In this document: positions 42,403-50,984 of the stretch, piece after piece
Numbering within the stretch: position 1 is the first letter of the stretch
Layout: each line of letters starts with the position of its first letter
Source of the DNA: Streptomyces sp. Isolate_45
GTDB lineage: Bacteria; Actinomycetota; Actinomycetes; Streptomycetales; Streptomycetaceae
Length of the DNA: 64,000 nucleotides
NCBI RefSeq assembly: GCF_024721315.2
Contig: NZ_JANFAK020000007.1
Coordinates: 43,151 to 107,150, forward strand
Direction: 5' to 3'
Notes under the pieces: generated by a model
Databases searched by the model: none
What the model was told of the DNA's origin: nothing
What the model saw: the letters and a program-made list of their open reading frames with translations, nothing else
Position numbers and translations under genes: made by a program

Positions 42403-43326
42403 ATGCTCGACGTCCGTCATCTCCAGGTCCTGCGCTCGATCGCCCAGGAGGGCTCGCTCGCCGGCGCCGCCCGCGCGCTGCACTACAGCCAGCCCACGAT
42501 CACCCACCACCTGGCAGCGCTGGAATCGCATTTCGACGCCCGCCTCGTCCGACGCGGACCGCGCGGCGCCACCCTGACCGAACTCGGCGAGGCCCTGCTG
42601 CCGCACGCCGAGGCCGTGCTGGAGCGCCTGCGCCACGCCGAAGTGGAGGTCCGTGAACTCGCCGAACGCGGTGCGCGCACCCTTCACATCGGTACCTTCC
42701 CCACCGCCGGAGCCCTGCTGCTCGCCCCCGCCGTCAAACGCCTCCACCAACAGGGCGTCCACATCTCCCTCACCGAGGGTGAACTCCCCCTGCTTCTCAA
42801 GGGGTTGCGGGCCAGGGAGCTCCAGGCAGCCCTCGTCTTCTCCCAACCCGGCGACCGCCTGGACCTGGACGAAGCGTTCGAACTGCACCCCCTGCTTGCC
42901 GATCCGCTCCTTCTGGTCATGCCTCGGGACCATCCGTGCGCCGTCCTGGACCGGGTCCCGCTGACCGAGCTGCGCGACACCGCCTGGGTGGGGGCCGCCG
43001 ACCCCCATGATCCGTGCGACCGGGTCCTGACCTGGGCCTGCGCGCAGCAGGGCTTCGAGCCCGTCCACGCCATGCGCACCGACGACTACGCCGTCGTGCA
43101 GGGCCTAGTGGCCGCCGGTACGGGTGTCGCCCTCGTCCCGCGCCTCGCCCTCGGCGCCCCTCACCCCGACCTGGTCGTGCGGCCTCCGGCGGGCCCCGAC
43201 CTCGCGCGGGAGATCAGCGTCGTCGTACTCCGTTCGACCGCGGCCGGCAGCGCCCGGGAAGTGGTCGCGGCGCTGCTGGAACAGGCCGCGCTGATCACGG
43301 ACCGCTGGGCCGCATCCGACCGATGA
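42403..43326 (+). CDS. LysR-family transcriptional regulator
   Basis: A 307-aa LysR protein: N-terminal winged helix (RHLQVLRSIAQEGSLAGAAR then QPTITHHLAALE, residues about 4-60) and a substrate-binding domain (about 92-300). It is divergent from the PLP decarboxylase gene, the usual LysR arrangement. The short AT-containing spacer (42331-42402) has to carry both promoters. A decamer array follows its stop codon. Confidence 0.92.
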   Translation: MLDVRHLQVLRSIAQEGSLAGAARALHYSQPTITHHLAALESHFDARLVRRGPRGATLTELGEALLPHAEAVLERLRHAEVEVRELAERGARTLHIGTFPTAGALLLAPAVKRLHQQGVHISLTEGELPLLLKGLRARELQAALVFSQPGDRLDLDEAFELHPLLADPLLLVMPRDHPCAVLDRVPLTELRDTAWVGAADPHDPCDRVLTWACAQQGFEPVHAMRTDDYAVVQGLVAAGTGVALVPRLALGAPHPDLVVRPPAGPDLAREISVVVLRSTAAGSAREVVAALLEQAALITDRWAASDR

Positions 43327-43330
43327 TCCT

Positions 43331-43400
43331 CGGCACCTCTCGGCACCTCTCGGCACTGCTCGGCACTGCTCGGCACTGCTCGGCACTGCTCGGCACTGCT
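43331..43400. repeat. seven tandem decamers
   Basis: Seven 10-bp units run without interruption: two CGGCACCTCT and five CGGCACTGCT. They start 5 bp after the LysR stop and lie between convergent LysR and rhodanese genes. No coding role is apparent. Confidence 0.95.
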
Positions 43401-43447
43401 CGGCGCGCGGAGGAAGCCGAGCCGGCGGTATCCGCGCGGATGCCCCG

Positions 43448-43999
43448 TCATCGAGCGGGTCCCGCGCCCTCCCGCCGGTTGAACGGGAGGCGGCCCAGCA
43501 CGACCGCCATGCCGCAGGTGTTGCTGAGAGCGGAGAAGACCAGCCCGCCCGCGACGCCCGCGGACAGCAGCTGGAAGGCGGGGTGCGCGACGAGGCCGAG
43601 GACCAGACCGAGCAGGACCAGCGCGCCCGCCGAGAAGCGGACCTGGCGCTCCATGGCCCAGACGGCCCGCGGCCGGCCGTCGGGGTGGTCGAGACGGTGG
43701 CCGCCGGCCGACCAGGCCGCGGTGCCGCCGGTGAGGACCGCGGCGTCGATGCCGTGGGAGGTCAGGACGGCGACGGCGTTCTCCGCGCGGGCCCCGGAGG
43801 CACACACCACCAGCAGCGGTTTGCGGGCGGACGCCCGCCGGAGGTCCGGCAGGGACCGCCCGACGCGGTCCAGGGGCACGTTGACGGCGCCCGGCAGGTG
43901 ACCGGACGCGAACTCGCCGGGGGTACGGACGTCCACGACGGTCAGCTCGTGGAGGCGGGGGAGCGCCTCGGGCACACTCAGGGCGGCGGTCACACTCAT
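43448..43999 (-). CDS. rhodanese domain fused to DUF2892-type membrane domain
   Basis: A 183-aa protein. Residues about 1-105 are a rhodanese (sulfur transferase) domain with VVDVRTPGEFASGHLPGAVN and the active Cys66 in VVCASGARAE. Residues about 115-165 form two membrane segments, as in rhodanese-DUF2892 fusions, holding the domain at the membrane. It may handle thiosulfate or persulfide sulfur. It lies next to the first sulfur-uptake region. Confidence 0.88.
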   Translation of the reverse strand: MSVTAALSVPEALPRLHELTVVDVRTPGEFASGHLPGAVNVPLDRVGRSLPDLRRASARKPLLVVCASGARAENAVAVLTSHGIDAAVLTGGTAAWSAGGHRLDHPDGRPRAVWAMERQVRFSAGALVLLGLVLGLVAHPAFQLLSAGVAGGLVFSALSNTCGMAVVLGRLPFNRREGAGPAR

Positions 44000-44185
44000 G
44001 GGGATCGTGATCCTCGGCAGGGGGAAGGGCGTGCGCGGCGGACGGTGGCACGTGCCGGGGATCCTAGGCTCGGGGGCGCCCCCGCGGCGGTTGCCGTGGC
44101 CGACTGCCACACGCTCGCCACGTTCCCGCAACAACGGGGGCGAACCCGGCGCCCGGTCCGCCCCCACGAACCGTTCCCGCGGGCC

Positions 44186-45163
44186 TCACCGGCCGCCGGG
44201 GGAGGTCAGTGTCCGCAGCCGGGCGCGCGCGACGGCCAGTCGAACGCGCAGCTGCGCCAGTGGAGTGGGCGGCAGACCGCGGGAAGTGCCGCGCGCGTAG
44301 TACCGCTCGACGTAGAACTGGCCCGCGCTCAGCACGGTGGTCACGGCGATGTACCAGAGCGTGGCCACCATCAGCAGCGGGATGACCTGGTAGTTCTGGT
44401 TGTAGGTCAGCTGCACCGAGTACAGCAGGTCGTGCACGGCCAGCACACTGACGATGCTGGTTCCCTTGAGCGTGCCGATCAGCATGTTCCCCGCGGTCGG
44501 CACGATCGAGCGCATCGCCTGGGGGACGACGATCCGGCGCAGGGTGCGGAACCTGCTCAGCCCGAGCGCCTGCGCGGCCTCGGTCTGACCGGAGTCCACG
44601 GACAGGACGCCGCCGCGCACCACCTCGCAGGCGTACGCGCTCTCGTGCAGGGTCAGACCGATGACCGCGGTGAGGGTCGGGCCGAGCAGGTTCACCGTCT
44701 TGACGGTGAAGAGTTCCGGGCCGTACGGGATGCCGAGTCCGAGCGTGGGATACAGGGCGCCGATGTTGAACCAGAACAGCAACTGCACCAGCAGGGGGGT
44801 GGACCGGAAGATCCATACGTAGCCCCAACTCAACGTCCTCAGTACCGGGTTGGTGGAGAGGCGCATCACCGCCAGGACCGTGCCGAGCAGGAAGCCGAGG
44901 ACCATCACCGCGCCGGTCAGCCACAGCGTCAGCAGCAGTCCGTCGAGCACGGCGGACGTGGTGAAGTGCTTTCCCACCACGTCCCATTGGAAGGCCTCGT
45001 TGCGGACCACGGACGTGAGCACCATCGCGAACACCAGCAGGGCGACGGCGGCGGACACCTGACGGCCGGTGCGCCGGCGCGGAACGATCGGTGGCAGGGC
45101 GGAGGCGTCGGAGGTGATGGACGTGGCGGTCGACGGGGGAACGGTGGCGGTGGGCGTGGGCAT
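44186..45163 (-). CDS. ABC transporter permease, polar amino acid type
   Basis: A 325-aa permease of the HisM/GlnP type. Several hydrophobic helices and the cytoplasmic EAA loop (EAAQALGLSRFRTLRRIVVPQAMR) are present. It ends with an Arg-rich tail. The ATG at 45163 has GGAG 9 nt upstream. It is the only permease near a substrate-binding protein and ATPase at 47080-48827 on the other strand, so the three probably make one importer, for a sulfur amino acid given the cysteine leader between them. Confidence 0.88.
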   Translation of the reverse strand: MPTPTATVPPSTATSITSDASALPPIVPRRRTGRQVSAAVALLVFAMVLTSVVRNEAFQWDVVGKHFTTSAVLDGLLLTLWLTGAVMVLGFLLGTVLAVMRLSTNPVLRTLSWGYVWIFRSTPLLVQLLFWFNIGALYPTLGLGIPYGPELFTVKTVNLLGPTLTAVIGLTLHESAYACEVVRGGVLSVDSGQTEAAQALGLSRFRTLRRIVVPQAMRSIVPTAGNMLIGTLKGTSIVSVLAVHDLLYSVQLTYNQNYQVIPLLMVATLWYIAVTTVLSAGQFYVERYYARGTSRGLPPTPLAQLRVRLAVARARLRTLTSPGGR

Positions 45164-45358
45164 CGCGGGGTTCTCCAAATGAGGGATGCGCGGGCGGTGG
45201 CGACCGCCCGGCGCCGCGCGCCGAAGGGCGCGGCAGGGGTGCTCCGCGGAGGAGTCGGGACCAGTTCGGTCCGGGTCGGTGCGTCGTCACGCTCACCGCG
45301 TCCCTCAACGCGGCGGGATCGGCCTCCCCGCACGGGGGGGCGGCCGGTCCGTCGCCGG

Positions 45359-45389
45359 ATCGTACGTGCCGACGGCGTGGCCGTGTCAA
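45359..45389 (-). promoter_or_regulatory. candidate promoter of the permease gene
   Basis: On the minus strand TTGACA (45384-45389) and TACGAT (45359-45364) are 19 bp apart, a good -35/-10 pair for the main sigma factor with slightly long spacing. It would place the start about 190 nt before the permease ATG. Confidence 0.5.
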
Positions 45390-45436
45390 CCACGGGCGTT
45401 CACCGGGCGGGACGCGTCCGGCATCCGGTCCGTTGC

Positions 45437-45466
45437 TTGACGAAGCGCATCGTGTACTGCTCAAGT
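45437..45466 (+). promoter_or_regulatory. promoter of leader ORF 1
   Basis: TTGACG (45437-45442) and TCAAGT (45461-45466) are 18 bp apart, and the -10 box ends 6 nt before the leader ATG. The same geometry is found at two other leader ORFs in this window, which supports it despite the poor -10 sequence. Confidence 0.55.
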
Positions 45467-45472
45467 GGTCAC

Positions 45473-45550
45473 ATGAATGCCCATCAGCGCCTGGTTTCGC
45501 GCGACTACATCGACTTCGGTCGGGTGTGGTCCGCGACTTGTCGCGCCTGA
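45473..45550 (+). CDS. leaderless cysteine leader peptide 1
   Basis: A 25-aa ORF with no ribosome binding site and a promoter 6 nt before its ATG, so it is probably leaderless. It contains RLVSRDYIDFGRVWSATC and ends Cys-Arg-Ala. The D[LF]xRVxSAxC pattern matches the second leader (57229) and short Streptomyces leader peptides known from sulfur genes. It is 289 nt before a flavin monooxygenase gene and the importer. A cysteine codon near the end fits translation-controlled attenuation by Cys-tRNA level. Confidence 0.75.
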   Translation: MNAHQRLVSRDYIDFGRVWSATCRA

Positions 45551-45838
45551 TGCGGCAGCGGGCTGTCTGACCGGCCCTTCCCTCCTTCGGTGACCCCGTC
45601 GCGGGCCGGGATCCCCCTCCGCACCACCCGTCGCGCGGCGTCCGCCCGCATCGGGACGCGGGGTGGCGAGTCCGGACGTGCGCTGCCCCGCCCCCCTTTC
45701 CGCGACGTGCCGCGTCGTCCACGTCGCATCCCCCGCGCCACCCCCTCCACGCACATATGACGCTACGTCACATGCCTTTGCGCAGAGGTCGGTTCGTGCT
45801 GCCCGCCCGTGATCCGCCGCACCCCGAAAGGCCACTCC

Positions 45839-46999
45839 ATGCCCGTGGAATTCCTCGGCATCGCCGCCACCAACGACGGCTCCGAGACCACCGCCCGATC
45901 CGGCGCCTCCTTCGACAAGGAGTACACCCTCCGGCTCGCCCGGGCGCACGAGGACCACGGCTGGGACCGGGTGCTGTTCGCCTACGGCTCCGGCTCCCCG
46001 GACCCCGCGCCGGCGGCCGCGTACGTCGCCGGCAGGCTGGACCGGCTCCGGATCCTGCTCGCCCACCGGCCCAACGTCTCGTACCCCACCTTCGCCGCCA
46101 AGACCTTCGCGACCCTCGACCGGATCAGCGAGGGCCGGCTCGCCGTGCACTTCATCACCGGCGGCAACGACCACGAGCAGGGCCGCGAGGGCGACACCCT
46201 CACCAAGGACGAGCGCTACGCCCGCACCCGCGAGTACATCCGGATCGTCAAGAAGATCTGGACCACCCACGAGCCCTTCGACCACGAGGGCGAGCACTAC
46301 CGTTTCCACGACTTCGTCAGCGACGTCTTTCCCGTCCAACAGCCGCGCCCCGACGTCTCGTTCGGCGGCTCCTCACCCGCCGCGTACGCGGCCGGGGGCG
46401 CCGAGGCCGACGTCTACTGCCTGTGGGGCGAACCGTTGGCGGAAACCGCCCTGCAGATCGAGGCGGTGAAGGCCGCCGCGGCGGCCGCGGGCCGCGCGGA
46501 CGTGCCGCGCATCCAGGTGGCGTTCCGCCCGATCATCGCCCCGACCGAGGAACTGGCCTGGGAGAAGGCCCACCGCACGCTGGCGGCCATTCGGCAGCGG
46601 CGGCGGGCGGGCGGCCCCGCACGGCGCGGGCAGGGCGGCGTCACGGAGGCCGCGGCGCCCGAGAACACGGGATCGCAGCGGCTGATCGCCATCGCCGGGG
46701 CGGGCGAGCGCTACGACCGGGCCCTGTGGACCCCGACCGCCGCCGCCACCGGCGGCGCGGGCAACTCCAACGCCCTGGTCGGCACCCCGGAAACGGTCGC
46801 CCGGGCCCTGCTCGACTACTACGACCTCGGCGTCGACATCCTCTCCGCCCGCGGCTACGACCTCCTCGACGACGCCGTCGACTTCGGCCGGTACGTGATC
46901 CCCCTCGTCCGCGAGGAGGTCGCCAAGCGCGACGCCGCCCGGGCGGCCGCGCACCCGACCGCCGTCCCGCAGGACCGCCTGACCGGGGTCGGCGGGTGA
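45839..46999 (+). CDS. LLM-class flavin monooxygenase, SsuD-like
   Basis: A 386-aa luciferase-like monooxygenase. DYGHGWDR-type start region (EDHGWDRVLFAYGSG), AHRPNVSYPTFAAKTFATLD, HFITGGNDHEQGREGD and FGGSSPAAYAAGG match alkanesulfonate monooxygenase (SsuD) and relatives, which use FMNH2 and O2 to release sulfite from sulfonates. About 240-285 is a less conserved Arg/Gly-rich loop. It lies after a cysteine leader ORF and before a substrate-binding protein. No flavin reductase is in this operon; one is at 59230. Confidence 0.88.
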   Translation: MPVEFLGIAATNDGSETTARSGASFDKEYTLRLARAHEDHGWDRVLFAYGSGSPDPAPAAAYVAGRLDRLRILLAHRPNVSYPTFAAKTFATLDRISEGRLAVHFITGGNDHEQGREGDTLTKDERYARTREYIRIVKKIWTTHEPFDHEGEHYRFHDFVSDVFPVQQPRPDVSFGGSSPAAYAAGGAEADVYCLWGEPLAETALQIEAVKAAAAAAGRADVPRIQVAFRPIIAPTEELAWEKAHRTLAAIRQRRRAGGPARRGQGGVTEAAAPENTGSQRLIAIAGAGERYDRALWTPTAAATGGAGNSNALVGTPETVARALLDYYDLGVDILSARGYDLLDDAVDFGRYVIPLVREEVAKRDAARAAAHPTAVPQDRLTGVGG

Positions 47000-47079
47000 C
47001 GAACCCGCCGCCCCGCCCCGCCCCCCACCGCCCCGCCACAGCCCACCACCACGCCCCGCCATGGAAAGGCCTGTCCGCC

Positions 47080-48042
47080 GTGAACCTCCCCGGGAACGGG
47101 ATCCGCACCCGTCTGCGCACCGCCGCAGCCCTTGCCCTCCTGCCCCTCCTGCCGCTGACCGCCTGCGGTTCCGGCGGCGGTAGCCCGGCGCCGGCGGGCG
47201 CCGCGCAGGCCTCCCCGGCCCCGGCCGACGACCCGGTCGCCGACGTACGGACCGTGGAGGCGATCGCCGCCCTGCTCCCCGCCGACGTCCGCAAGACGGG
47301 CAGCGTACGGATCGGCAGCTCCGTCGGCTCACCACCCTCGGCGTACTACCCGAACGGGCAGGACAAGCCGCCCGCCGGTCAGGACATCGACATCGCCAAC
47401 GCGGTGGCGAAGGTCCTCGGCGTCAAGGCGGAACGGCAGGACGCCTCCTTCGAGACGATCCTGCCCGCCCTCGGCAGCGGAAAGTACGACCTGGGCACGG
47501 GCAACTTCGGCGTCACCGCTGAACGCCTGAAGACCATCGACTTCGTCACCTACATCAACGACGGCCAGGGCTTCGCCGTGAAGACCGGCAACACCACGCT
47601 GACCACGCAGGTCGACGACCTCACCCAACTGTGCGGACTGACCATCGGCACCGGGGCGGGCACGACCTTCGAGAAGACCCTCACCGCACAGCAGGGCGTG
47701 TGCGCCGCGGCCGGCAAGAAGCCCTACGAGGTCAAGGTCTTCTCGGAGCCCGGGGCCGTGACCACCGCGCTCCAGCAGGGCCGCATCGACGTCGTCATGT
47801 CGACGATCAACGGCCTGCGCCACCAGGCCGCCCAGCCCGCCGCGCAGACCACCTTCCTCGGCGAGTACCACCGCCTCGACGTGGGCTTCGCCTTCAAGAA
47901 GGGATCCCCGCTCACCCCCGCCTTCCAGGCCGCCGTCAACGAGCTGGTCAAGAACGGCACGTACGCCCGGATCCTGAAGAAGTGGGGCACCACCGCCTCC
48001 GCGATCGAGACGTCGCGGATCAACCCCGCCGAGCACACGTGA
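47080..48042 (+). CDS. ABC transporter substrate-binding lipoprotein
   Basis: A 320-aa periplasmic-type binding lipoprotein of family 3 (polar amino acids). The lipobox LPLTAC has Cys29. The mature part has [50 protein letters not shown] and later [15 protein letters not shown], the usual pattern. The GTG at 47080 has GGAAAGG 10 nt upstream. Its stop overlaps the ATPase start (GTGA). Substrate is probably a sulfur amino acid, from context. Confidence 0.9.
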   Translation: MNLPGNGIRTRLRTAAALALLPLLPLTACGSGGGSPAPAGAAQASPAPADDPVADVRTVEAIAALLPADVRKTGSVRIGSSVGSPPSAYYPNGQDKPPAGQDIDIANAVAKVLGVKAERQDASFETILPALGSGKYDLGTGNFGVTAERLKTIDFVTYINDGQGFAVKTGNTTLTTQVDDLTQLCGLTIGTGAGTTFEKTLTAQQGVCAAAGKKPYEVKVFSEPGAVTTALQQGRIDVVMSTINGLRHQAAQPAAQTTFLGEYHRLDVGFAFKKGSPLTPAFQAAVNELVKNGTYARILKKWGTTASAIETSRINPAEHT

Positions 48043-48827
48043 GCACCCCGGTCGCCGGCGCGCCGGCCGACGTCATGGTCGACGTACGCGGCGTCCACAA
48101 GAGCTTCGGCACGCTGGAGGTGCTGCGCGGCGTCGACCTGCTGGTCCGGGCCGGCGAGGTCACCGTGGTCATCGGCCCCTCGGGCTCGGGCAAGTCCACG
48201 CTCCTGCGCACCATCAACCACCTGGAGAAGGTCGACCGAGGTCTGATCCGCGTCGACGGCGAACTCATCGGCTACCGCAGCGCCCGCGGCAAGCTGTACG
48301 AGCTGGGCGAGAGCGAGGTCCTGAGGCAGCGCACGCACATCGGCTTCGTGTTCCAGAACTTCAACCTCTTCCCGCACCTCACCGTGTTGGAGAACCTCGT
48401 CGAGGCCCCGGTCTCCGCGCTCCGCCGGCCGCGGGAGCGGGCGCGGGAGTCGGCGCGCCGGCTGCTGGAGCGGGTCGGACTCGCGGACAAGGGCGACGCC
48501 TACCCGCGGCAGTTGTCCGGTGGGCAACAACAGCGGGTGGCCATCGCCCGGGCGCTCGCCCTCGAACCCAAGGTGCTGCTCTTCGACGAGCCGACCTCGG
48601 CCCTCGACCCGGAACTGGTCGGAGAGGTCCTGGACGTGATCAAGGACCTGGCCCGCGCCGGGACCACCATGATCGTCGTGACCCACGAGATCGGATTCGC
48701 CCGCGAGGTCGCCGACACCGTCGTGTTCATGGACGCCGGGGTCGTCGTGGAGCAGGGCCCGCCCGCCGCCGTCCTGGACGCGCCGCGGCAGGAACGTACC
48801 CGGGCCTTCCTCTCCAAGGTGCTCTGA
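48039..48827 (+). CDS. ABC transporter ATP-binding protein
   Basis: A 262-aa ATPase of the GlnQ/HisP type. Walker [10 protein letters not shown] (about 45-53), Q-loop [10 protein letters not shown], signature LSGGQQQR, Walker [12 protein letters not shown] and the switch THE are all present. The GTG start overlaps the binding-protein stop by 4 bp. With the permease on the other strand it should form one importer. A strong terminator follows. Confidence 0.93.
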   Translation: MSTPVAGAPADVMVDVRGVHKSFGTLEVLRGVDLLVRAGEVTVVIGPSGSGKSTLLRTINHLEKVDRGLIRVDGELIGYRSARGKLYELGESEVLRQRTHIGFVFQNFNLFPHLTVLENLVEAPVSALRRPRERARESARRLLERVGLADKGDAYPRQLSGGQQQRVAIARALALEPKVLLFDEPTSALDPELVGEVLDVIKDLARAGTTMIVVTHEIGFAREVADTVVFMDAGVVVEQGPPAAVLDAPRQERTRAFLSKVL

Positions 48828-48848
48828 GCCGTTCACCGGTTTCCGCGG

Positions 48849-48872
48849 CGGGGCCCGGTCCGCCGGGCCCCG
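48849..48872 (+). terminator. terminator hairpin after ATPase gene
   Basis: A perfect 10-bp stem, CGGGGCCCGG/CCGGGCCCCG (48849-48858 and 48863-48872), with a 4-nt loop, lies 22 bp after the ATPase stop. Confidence 0.8.
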
Positions 48873-49189
48873 AACGGGCGTGCGCAGCGGCCCGGACCGC
48901 TCCGATCCGGTCAAGCTGCGTGGCCGTTCGGTGAACGGCGCGCGGCGGCCGGCGGGTCGGGGCGCAGGTCACGGGTGGTGTCGCACGGGGCCGCCGATCA
49001 CGCGGGGGGCGGACGCACCCCCTGTGAGCTGCCCGAACGACCATTCGGTGCCCGATATCCGAACGGGGTGTCCGTAAATCGGTCGTCGATGTGCGCCACC
49101 CCTTGGCATCGGACACTGTTGGCCAAGTCAGGCCGCGATATTGCAAGAAAGTATCGCGTTCAACCTTGGAATCGAAAGTGAGTTGTGCT
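48873..49189. other. intergenic region upstream of SSI gene
   Basis: No gene was called. The last 60 nt are AT-richer than the rest (near 49135-49175) and probably form the promoter and leader of the inhibitor gene. No clear repeat was seen. Confidence 0.5.
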
Positions 49190-49609
49190 GTGCGTCGCAT
49201 CACCACGGTCTCTGCCGCCGCCCTCCTGTGTCTCGTAGGAGCTTCCGGTGTGGCCGAGGCCCGCCCCGCGAGCCTGTACGCCCCGTCCGCGATGGTCTTC
49301 ACCGTCGTCCAGGGCGACAACGACACGGACACCGCCTTACGCGCCTCCACCCTCAGCTGCGCCCCCACCGCCTCGGGTACGCACCCCGACCCCGCGGCCG
49401 CCTGTGGGGCCCTGAACGCCACCGGCGGCGCCTTCGACCGGCTGCTGGCCGCCCCGGACCCGGAGCGGGCGTGCCCCATGCACTACGACCCCGTCACCGT
49501 CACGGCGGACGGCGTCTGGCAGGGCAGCCGTGTCGCCTGGAAGCACACGTTCTCCAACAGCTGCGCCATGAACGCGACCCTGAACGGCAACGCCGTCTTC
49601 GCGTTCTGA
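49190..49609 (+). CDS. subtilisin-inhibitor-like (SSI) protein
   Basis: A 139-aa secreted serine-protease inhibitor. The signal peptide ends near VAEA (about 24). Two disulphides fit Cys57-Cys72 and Cys95-Cys125. SGTHPDPAAACGAL, CPMHYDPVTVTADGVWQG and FSNSCAMN are family marks. The reactive site is Met97-His98; the P1 Met matches SSI, but His at P1' is unusual (Val in SSI). The GTG at 49190 is chosen with GAAAGTGAG upstream; a GTG at 49178 is possible. Confidence 0.92.
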   Translation: MRRITTVSAAALLCLVGASGVAEARPASLYAPSAMVFTVVQGDNDTDTALRASTLSCAPTASGTHPDPAAACGALNATGGAFDRLLAAPDPERACPMHYDPVTVTADGVWQGSRVAWKHTFSNSCAMNATLNGNAVFAF

Positions 49610-49886
49610 TCCGCGGCGGAGGAACGGGCGGCCGTGCGGGTCGTTTGCCCTCCGGTTCCCTCCCGAACCCGTGACATGCGTCACGGCCCCCGCGCCGGTC
49701 CGGCGGCCCTTGTGGTGATCGTCGGCCCGGCGACATGTCGGCCTATGTCGCTATTTCACGTGGACATGCCTCACTCCGCCAGAAACGGAATTGATGGCTC
49801 CTGTTCGGCCTTCTCCAACGCGGCTGACGGGGGCCGGTTCTGGCGGTGCGCCAGCTGCCCGTCACAGCGGCCGCCACCCGGGCATG

Positions 49887-50044
49887 CACGATCTTCCAGC
49901 CGATTCAAGCCGTGTCCCGGACCCCCTCCGCGGCTCCGGGGCCGTGGCTTGCCAGGCCACTGCCGGGCTTCTAAGAATGGCGACTCCTCCGGCGCCTTCG
50001 CGGTCCGGCGCCGGGAGCTTCGCGATCACCGAGTGAGGTCCCGC
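49887..50044 (+). promoter_or_regulatory. conserved 5' leader of CAP gene copy 2
   Basis: This 158-nt leader carries the same ordered blocks as the leader of the first CAP gene (15558-15722): CACGATCNTCC, TTCAAGCC, CTTGCC, the 22-nt block at 49965-49986, CCGGCGC, GCTTCGC and AGTGAGGTC. The distance from the long block to the start codon is similar (58 and 65 nt). The 277 bp before it (49610-49886) hold no gene. Confidence 0.6.
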
Positions 50045-50836
50045 ATGAAGAAGCACCGTAAGAAGAAGCACCATCGGAAGATAGCCGTCGCCGTCGGGGC
50101 GCTGGCCATCGTGGGCGTGCCCACCACGGCCATGGCGTGCCTGGACACCCAGGAGAGCGGCCCCGTGCGGGTCGTCTCCTCCCAGCAGGACAGCCGCCCC
50201 TGGCACGGCGGCCCCGGCGCGCAGCAGCCCGTGCAGGCCCCGATCCAGGCCGGGGCGCCCGAGGCGGCACCGGCCGAACCCGTCGCGCTGCCCGTCGCCG
50301 AGCCGCCCGCCGACCCGGGCCCCGAGAGCCCGCTGCCGGCCGAGCAGCCGCAGCAGGCGCCGCAGCAGCCGGCGCAGCCGCCGGTCCAGCAGCCGCAGCC
50401 CGCGGAGCCGTCGACCGGGGCACCCGGGACCGGTGCCCCCACCGACGCCCAGGCCCCCACCGGCGCCGCTGCCGAGGTCCTCACGCTCGTCAACAAGGAG
50501 CGCGCCGCCGTCGGCTGTCCCGTGCTCACCGTCAACGAGAAGCTGACCAAGGCCGCGCAGGACCACAGCGCCGACATGGCCGCCCACTCCAACATGTCCC
50601 ACACCGGCTCCGACGGTTCGGACCCGGGGCAGCGCATCACCCGTGCCGGTTACCAGTGGAGCACGTACGGCGAGAACGTCGCCTACGGCTACGACACCGC
50701 CGCGAAGGTCATGGAGGGCTGGATGAACAGCCCGGGGCACAAGCGGAACATCCTCGACTGCTCCTTCAAGGAGATCGGGATCGGCCTCGCCCAGCCCGGC
50801 CAGTACTGGACGCAGAGCTTCGGCGCCGCGCGCTGA
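50045..50836 (+). CDS. secreted CAP/SCP-domain protein (copy 2)
   Basis: A 263-aa paralogue of the protein at 14748-15557. The start is more basic (KKHRKKKHHRK); the cleavage region TAMA-CLDT is the same; the linker (about 35-140) is rich in Pro, Ala and Gln instead of Pro and Thr. The CAP domain has NKERAAVGC, HSADMAAHSNMSHTGSDG, YGENVAYGY and WMNSPGHKRNIL. Sharing of signal, domain and 5' leader but not linker points to selection on those parts. Confidence 0.9.
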   Translation: MKKHRKKKHHRKIAVAVGALAIVGVPTTAMACLDTQESGPVRVVSSQQDSRPWHGGPGAQQPVQAPIQAGAPEAAPAEPVALPVAEPPADPGPESPLPAEQPQQAPQQPAQPPVQQPQPAEPSTGAPGTGAPTDAQAPTGAAAEVLTLVNKERAAVGCPVLTVNEKLTKAAQDHSADMAAHSNMSHTGSDGSDPGQRITRAGYQWSTYGENVAYGYDTAAKVMEGWMNSPGHKRNILDCSFKEIGIGLAQPGQYWTQSFGAAR

Positions 50837-50935
50837 CCGCCCGCGCGACGCGCCGGCGCGCTGCGTACCCGGTGCGCACGTGGTGCCGACGTAGCGCCGA
50901 CGCGACGCCGACCCGAGGCGCCGACGTACGACGTG

Positions 50936-50960
50936 GGGGCGGCCGGTATCCGGCCGCCCC
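50936..50960. terminator. bidirectional terminator hairpin
   Basis: A perfect 11-bp stem, GGGGCGGCCGG/CCGGCCGCCCC (50936-50946 and 50950-50960), with a 3-nt loop, lies between the convergent CAP and FUSC-type genes. Confidence 0.85.
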
Positions 50961-50984
50961 GTCCGCGTACCCGCCCGACCGCGC

